From Magnetofaba australis IT-1 (lineage in GTDB: Bacteria > Pseudomonadota > Magnetococcia > Magnetococcales > Magnetococcaceae): DNA of 64,000 nucleotides. Position 1 is the first letter of the stretch, and the number at the start of each line of letters is the position of its first letter. The stretch covers positions 62,001-126,000 of the forward strand of contig NZ_LVJN01000016.1 in the NCBI RefSeq assembly GCF_002109495.1. The letters are read 5' to 3'. The notes under the pieces are model-generated. The model was not told the DNA's origin, made no database searches, and saw only the letters and a program-made list of their open reading frames with translations. Made by a program: the position numbers and the translations under genes. This document shows, one piece after another, positions 60,575 through 64,000 of this stretch.

Positions 60575-61228
60575 ATGAACGAGCAAAACGATCCCCTGGC
60601 GAAAATTCAAGCCGGTCTGCAGGCCAGCATCAATGCGGCCATCACGCCGGGATCGCTGGCGGCGCCCACGCCCCATGGGGAGCATCCCGACGCCATTCGC
60701 CCTAAGGATATCAAATGGGCGGCGCTCAAGGAGGAGGTCAAGGCCGCCAGCGCCGCTGGGGAGTGGGACAAGGCGCTCAAGCTGATGCTGGAGATGTCCA
60801 ACAACGACCGCCACCCGGAGGCGTTTATGGCGCGGGTGCAATCGGCATGGTTGGTGGTGAAGATTCCGGCCCCGGTGACCGACGTGACGCTGGTGCTGTT
60901 CGACCTGTTGGCGTCGCTGGAGGCCAATCATCCGGCGGCGGGCGGTGTGGCGGCGTTGGCCAATCTGATGGCGATGCACCGCACCCCCGACCATCCGCAG
61001 CGGGAGTTGGCGCAGATGCAGGCGCAGCAGATGTGGCCCATGGCGGCGAAGATCATGGGGATCAATCCCGATGACAACGCGGCGTTTGAGGCGTGGCGCA
61101 GCGAAGAGCAGTTGGACGATCCCAACGCCTTCATTCCGCGGGTGATGGGGATGTTGGAGCGCATGGGCCCGGAGGTGTGGTGGATTGACCGGGAGCGGAT
61201 TCAGGCGGAGATGATGCAGGGGGAGTGA
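60575..61228 (+). CDS. hypothetical protein
   Basis: A 217-residue soluble helical protein. Residues 40-160 alternate helices rich in Ala/Leu (WAALKEEVKAASAAGEWDKALKLMLEMS; LVLFDLLASLEANHPAAGGVAALANLMAMH), which is compatible with a TPR-like or other alpha-helical repeat fold; the end is Met- and acid-rich (ERMGPEVWWIDRERIQAEMM). It precedes the tRNA gene by 54 bp. I do not recognise the family. Confidence 0.7.
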   Translation: MNEQNDPLAKIQAGLQASINAAITPGSLAAPTPHGEHPDAIRPKDIKWAALKEEVKAASAAGEWDKALKLMLEMSNNDRHPEAFMARVQSAWLVVKIPAPVTDVTLVLFDLLASLEANHPAAGGVAALANLMAMHRTPDHPQRELAQMQAQQMWPMAAKIMGINPDDNAAFEAWRSEEQLDDPNAFIPRVMGMLERMGPEVWWIDRERIQAEMMQGE

Positions 61229-61282
61229 GGGGGTCTTGACGAAACGGTGATCCTGACGCATAGTGCCAGTTCTCACGATGCT

Positions 61283-61356
61283 GCGGGTGTCGTCTAATGG
61301 TAGGGCCGAAGCTTCCCAAGCTTCTGACGAGGGTTCGATTCCCTTCACCCGCTCCA
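61283..61356 (+). tRNA. tRNA-Gly(CCC)
   Basis: Folds as a standard cloverleaf: acceptor GCGGGTG/CACCCGC, anticodon stem GAAGC/GCTTC around TTCCCAA (anticodon CCC), T-arm GAGGGTTCGATTCCCTT, and encoded CCA. Closely resembles the E. coli glyU tRNA. A terminator follows immediately, so it is a single-gene unit. Confidence 0.96.
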
Positions 61357-61360
61357 ATAC

Positions 61361-61400
61361 AAAAAAGCGCCTGACTGGAAACGGTCAGGCGCTTTTTTTT
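61361..61400 (+). terminator. rho-independent terminator after tRNA-Gly
   Basis: AAAAAAGCGCCTGAC and GTCAGGCGCTTTTTTTT pair around TGGAAACG. Confidence 0.92.
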
Positions 61401-61419
61401 GTTTGTCCTGGCAAGAGGC

Positions 61420-61600
61420 AAAAGTGTGTGTGGGAAAGACAACGAGCCCACGCTATGTAAGGGGACAAATTGCCGCAGGCGATTTGGCGGGATTCTTAAG
61501 GGTCTGTGACCCTTAAGCGGGTGCAGGGCGGCGCCCTGGCGGGGTTTGGGGCAGCGCCCCAATATCTTTAATCTCTGAGGGTCAAATTCTCCGCCGTTTG
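61420..61600. repeat. family C-like element, copy 4 (without core)
   Basis: Starts AAAAGTGTGTGTGGGAAAGA like the other family C copies, then TTCTTAAGGGTCtgtGACCCTTAAG, CAGGGCggcGCCCTG and TTGGGGCagcGCCCCAA. The GTTTCCCC/GGGGAAAC core is missing. Downstream, up to 61859, I see only a C4/G10 dyad near 61680-61701 and no gene. Confidence 0.6.
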
Positions 61601-61859
61601 CGGCGTTGAAAGGAAGATGACCAACGACTCTTGTCGCCGTTAGGCGGTGAGAGCCGTCATGATCATTTCGTGTCCATACCCCGCTGCTTGCGGGGGGGGG
61701 GTGGTTGATTTGCGCATTGCCAAGAGGGATCGCCATGGCGGAGTGTGAACTCAAGTTGTACAACGCGATTGCGAAAAGGCAAAACCTTTTGAGGTTATGC
61801 GGTACTTATGAAACAGTATCAACACAATCTGATCACCCAACCGAGTGGAGAAGAGAGTG

Positions 61860-62234
61860 ATGAAAAAAGCGCAATTGATTTGGGTTCTGGCGGCCATAGC
61901 GTTACCAGCTCTGACCGTCCAGACGACCGAAGCGGCAAGCTTTGGCGGCGTTGCAGGCGGTTCACGCACAGCGACGCAATTTCAAGGAAACTCAACATTT
62001 GACCCCAGCCAACTCCAATTGCCCAATGGCGGCGCAGGAATAAACTTCCGCAACAACGCTGGCGACGCGGCTCCTCGCAGACTGGGCGGGGTCGCAGGCG
62101 CTCGGCAAGCGCCTTTGAAGTTGCAGCAGTCTGGAACGTTCGATCCCAGCCAGATCAGATCCCTTGGCCAAGGGCAGCTGAATTTGAATAGCAACAAAAA
62201 CACCCCGAGTCGCCAATTCGGCGGCGCGCGCTGA
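61860..62234 (+). CDS. small secreted protein with two internal repeats
   Basis: A 124-residue protein with a signal peptide (MKKAQLIWVLAAIALPALTV, cleavage after TEA). The mature part is Gln/Asn/Gly-rich and holds two copies of a ~50-residue unit: FGGVAGGSRTATQFQGNSTFDPSQLQL and LGGVAGARQAPLKLQQSGTFDPSQIRS, with a third partial end RQFGGAR. Probably extracellular or periplasmic; function unknown. GGAGAAGAGAGTG precedes the start. Confidence 0.65.
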   Translation: MKKAQLIWVLAAIALPALTVQTTEAASFGGVAGGSRTATQFQGNSTFDPSQLQLPNGGAGINFRNNAGDAAPRRLGGVAGARQAPLKLQQSGTFDPSQIRSLGQGQLNLNSNKNTPSRQFGGAR

Positions 62235-62259
62235 ATCCGTTCCTCCCTGTCGCCACGGC

Positions 62260-62292
62260 AAAAAAAAGCCCCTGGGAATGGTCCCAGGGGCT
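62260..62292 (-). terminator. rho-independent terminator (minus strand)
   Basis: AGCCCCTGGGA and TCCCAGGGGCT pair around ATGG/CCAT; on the minus strand eight T follow. It serves the citrate-cleaving enzyme gene. Confidence 0.88.
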
Positions 62293-62340
62293 GAGATGAT
62301 AGCAACGCCGCTCTAAACGGAAGCGGCTGCTATTGAGACA

Positions 62341-64000
62341 TTATCCCACAAAGCTGCACTGGCTGGCGGCGGTGCGGGTGTCCATGTTCTTACCACGGTT
62401 GATGTGGTCCTCCACCTCGGCGGCGGTGCCAATCATGCGGCCAAACAGGAAGGTGGTGAAGGCTGCGCCTTCCAGAGCGGCGTTGCTGAACTTGCCTTCG
62501 CTGTAGGGCTGCCACAGCATCTTCAGCAGGATCACGGCGATCACCGCGTCCACGTTCACGCAGTAGACGTTCTTGGACACGCCCGCCTTGAACAGGGCGT
62601 TCACCAACGCATGGTAGTACTCCAGGAACACGTTGTAGTCGCCACGCTCCTTGAGCAGACCGTTGACGAACTGCTCGCGAGGATCGTAGTTGACCTCTTT
62701 GTTCTTGAACACCGGGTGGTTGATGCAAGGCACCTTGAAATAGTTGATGTTGCCCTCGGACTTGGCTTTGGCCTTGTACGCCTTGTACTCCTTGGCGTAG
62801 TTGAGAGCCATCTCCTCCAGATTGAGACTGGTGGCCGCGCCCGGATCCACCAAACCGCTGTCGCGGAAACGATCCACCAGGAACGCCACGGCCTCAAAAC
62901 CGTTGCCGCCGTGGGCGTAACCGGTGTGGGTGAGGAAGCCCAGGTAGGCTTTGTTGATCTGCACCCGATCCGGCGCTTCGGGACCGTCGGCGGAGACCGC
63001 GCCTTTGGCGCCCTGAGCGGAGATGGTGCCGGGGCCGTTGGTGATGATCAGACCCAGCAGGATGGAGAAGTTGAACAGCTCGTCAGCGGAGGGACGGTTG
63101 CCGAACAGCGCCAGGAAGGCGGTCTCCGCGAAGCTCCAACCGCTCATCAGCTCGCTCACCGCCACGCCGCGGAAGGTGTTGGCGTCGGGCTGCGCCTCCG
63201 GCTCCACCGCCGACCCCACCAGGGTGGCGAAGACGTGCAGATGCCAGGGGATGTTCATCGCGGTCACGCGGGAGACGCGCTTGCGCATCAGATACTTCCA
63301 GCTCACGTGCAGCGCAGTGGCGGCGATCACTGCAGCCACGGTGGGACGCTTGCCGGTCTTCTCCGCCAGGGCGTTAAGGAAGTTGATGAAGGCGGACTTG
63401 ACGCCGCGCTTGGCCATGGCGTCGAGCATGGCGTCGGCTTGGGCGTCGGCGTCGGTCAACAGCAGATCCACGCTGGTGGCGGCGGCGTTGACCGGACCGG
63501 AAACGTCGAAATCGGCGTCGCCGCCGTCATCCAGGCCGGAGCCGGTGAACAGGTCGATGATGGCGTCGGCGGCGGCTTTGCCCGCCGCCGTGGTCTTGGG
63601 GCCCACCTGAGCAATGGCGGCGGAGAGCGCGGTGTTGGGGCTACAGCCCGCATCCCGCGCGCCCTGGGCGGCGGCCAGACCCACTTGACCATGCTGGTTG
63701 ACCAGACCGTTCAACACCACGTTGGTCATGGCCAGGCCGGAGGCGTCGGGATAGTCGCGCACCAACGAGCGGATGAGGTTGGCCTCAAAGCTCTGGGTGG
63801 CCGCTTCCAGCACGCTCTTGCCGTGGATCTGCGACACTTGGGTCTTGGGATCCATCTTCGAAGCGCCGGAGCAGTCCTTGAGGGTCTGACGCGGGAAGAT
63901 GGCGCCGACTTGACGATTGAGCGCTTCAATCTGCTCGTCGTAGGGGGCGATCGCCTTGACCGGAGTTTGCTTGAGTTCGGCGGGCAGATCCAGGCCCAGG
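62341..64000 (-). CDS. ATP-citrate lyase/citryl-CoA lyase-like protein, N-terminus beyond window
   Basis: The frame is open from the window edge to the stop at 62341 (at least 553 residues); an internal Met at 63855 is not the start. Residues before it include VKAIAPYDEQIEALNRQVGAIFPRQ, so a domain lies upstream. The C-terminal ~270 residues follow the citrate-synthase-like module of ATP-citrate lyase: ITNGPGTISAQGAKGAVSADGP, HTGYAHGGNGFEAVAFLVDRF, a His in VPCINHPVFKNKEVNYDPREQF corresponding to GIGHR, VYCVNVDAVIAVILLKML and FTTFLFGRMIGTAAEVEDHINRGKNMD. It would cleave citrate or citryl-CoA to acetyl-CoA and oxaloacetate in a reductive TCA cycle. Divergent from the standard AclA, so the exact type is uncertain. 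Confidence 0.72.
   Translation of the reverse strand, partial: LGLDLPAELKQTPVKAIAPYDEQIEALNRQVGAIFPRQTLKDCSGASKMDPKTQVSQIHGKSVLEAATQSFEANLIRSLVRDYPDASGLAMTNVVLNGLVNQHGQVGLAAAQGARDAGCSPNTALSAAIAQVGPKTTAAGKAAADAIIDLFTGSGLDDGGDADFDVSGPVNAAATSVDLLLTDADAQADAMLDAMAKRGVKSAFINFLNALAEKTGKRPTVAAVIAATALHVSWKYLMRKRVSRVTAMNIPWHLHVFATLVGSAVEPEAQPDANTFRGVAVSELMSGWSFAETAFLALFGNRPSADELFNFSILLGLIITNGPGTISAQGAKGAVSADGPEAPDRVQINKAYLGFLTHTGYAHGGNGFEAVAFLVDRFRDSGLVDPGAATSLNLEEMALNYAKEYKAYKAKAKSEGNINYFKVPCINHPVFKNKEVNYDPREQFVNGLLKERGDYNVFLEYYHALVNALFKAGVSKNVYCVNVDAVIAVILLKMLWQPYSEGKFSNAALEGAAFTTFLFGRMIGTAAEVEDHINRGKNMDTRTAASQCSFVG

Overview
The window is 64 kb of a G+C-rich proteobacterial chromosome with no rRNA and one tRNA. 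Gene content points to a microaerobic or anaerobic, nitrate-respiring, nitrogen-regulating bacterium: a periplasmic nitrate reductase cluster, dusB/nifR3-ntrB-ntrC, a NifX-like protein, an F0-only ATP synthase cluster of the alphaproteobacterial kind, and a citrate-cleaving enzyme resembling the C-terminal half of ATP-citrate lyase (reductive TCA cycle). I infer an Alphaproteobacterium-like lineage, possibly a Magnetococcales relative. No magnetosome gene is present, so the last step is a guess.

Layout. 1-3.3 kb: a coiled-coil exported protein, hemL, ihfA and a small hypothetical gene. 4-13 kb: an acyl-CoA ligase, an acyl carrier protein and a PLP decarboxylase of the type found with exosortase A systems, scattered among an orphan ABC ATPase, TerC, MarC and a diguanylate cyclase gene split by an IS3-like element (8541-9953, target duplication GGAC). 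13-22 kb: housekeeping (L-2-hydroxyglutarate dehydrogenase, dihaem cytochrome c, hslVU, leucyl/arginyl-tRNA-protein transferase, DUF302 protein, M16 protease). 23-28 kb: an orphan CARF-RelE protein with no CRISPR locus in view, a 2Fe-2S thioredoxin-like protein, AsmA and a zinc-ribbon protein. 28.7-30.7 kb: a TetR regulator with paired operators, a DsrE-family protein and TusA (sulfur transfer). 32-39 kb: napFDA-GH-BC. 39-45 kb: hisS, tyrA and pheA, with an AT-rich gene for an Abi-alpha-like membrane protein between tyrA and pheA, framed by two ~290-bp inverted repeat copies. 45-48 kb: NifX-like and DUF364 proteins and a decayed Xre antitoxin. 48.5-55.4 kb: engB, dusB-ntrBC, atpI-B-E-F. 55.8-64 kb: CHASE2 adenylate cyclase, AAC(3)-like acetyltransferase, shikimate kinase, tRNA-Gly(CCC), a small secreted repeat protein and the partial citrate-cleaving enzyme.

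The most striking property is the density of short modular palindromic repeats between genes. I separate three families. Family A (~220-390 bp) has ends of the type TATAGYRAGTC and a core hairpin TATCGAGGGC-nnn-GCCCTCGA. Family B (~110-180 bp) is a string of 6-8 bp hairpins such as TGGGGCnnnGCCCCA, and one copy has perfect 12-bp terminal inverted repeats. Family C (~290 bp) joins B-like hairpins to a conserved segment bounded by GTTTCCCC and GGGGAAAC. They look like non-autonomous mobile elements. They sit inside operons (hslVU, nap, dsrE-tusA, pheA-tyrA-hisS), touch gene ends, and truncate at least one gene.
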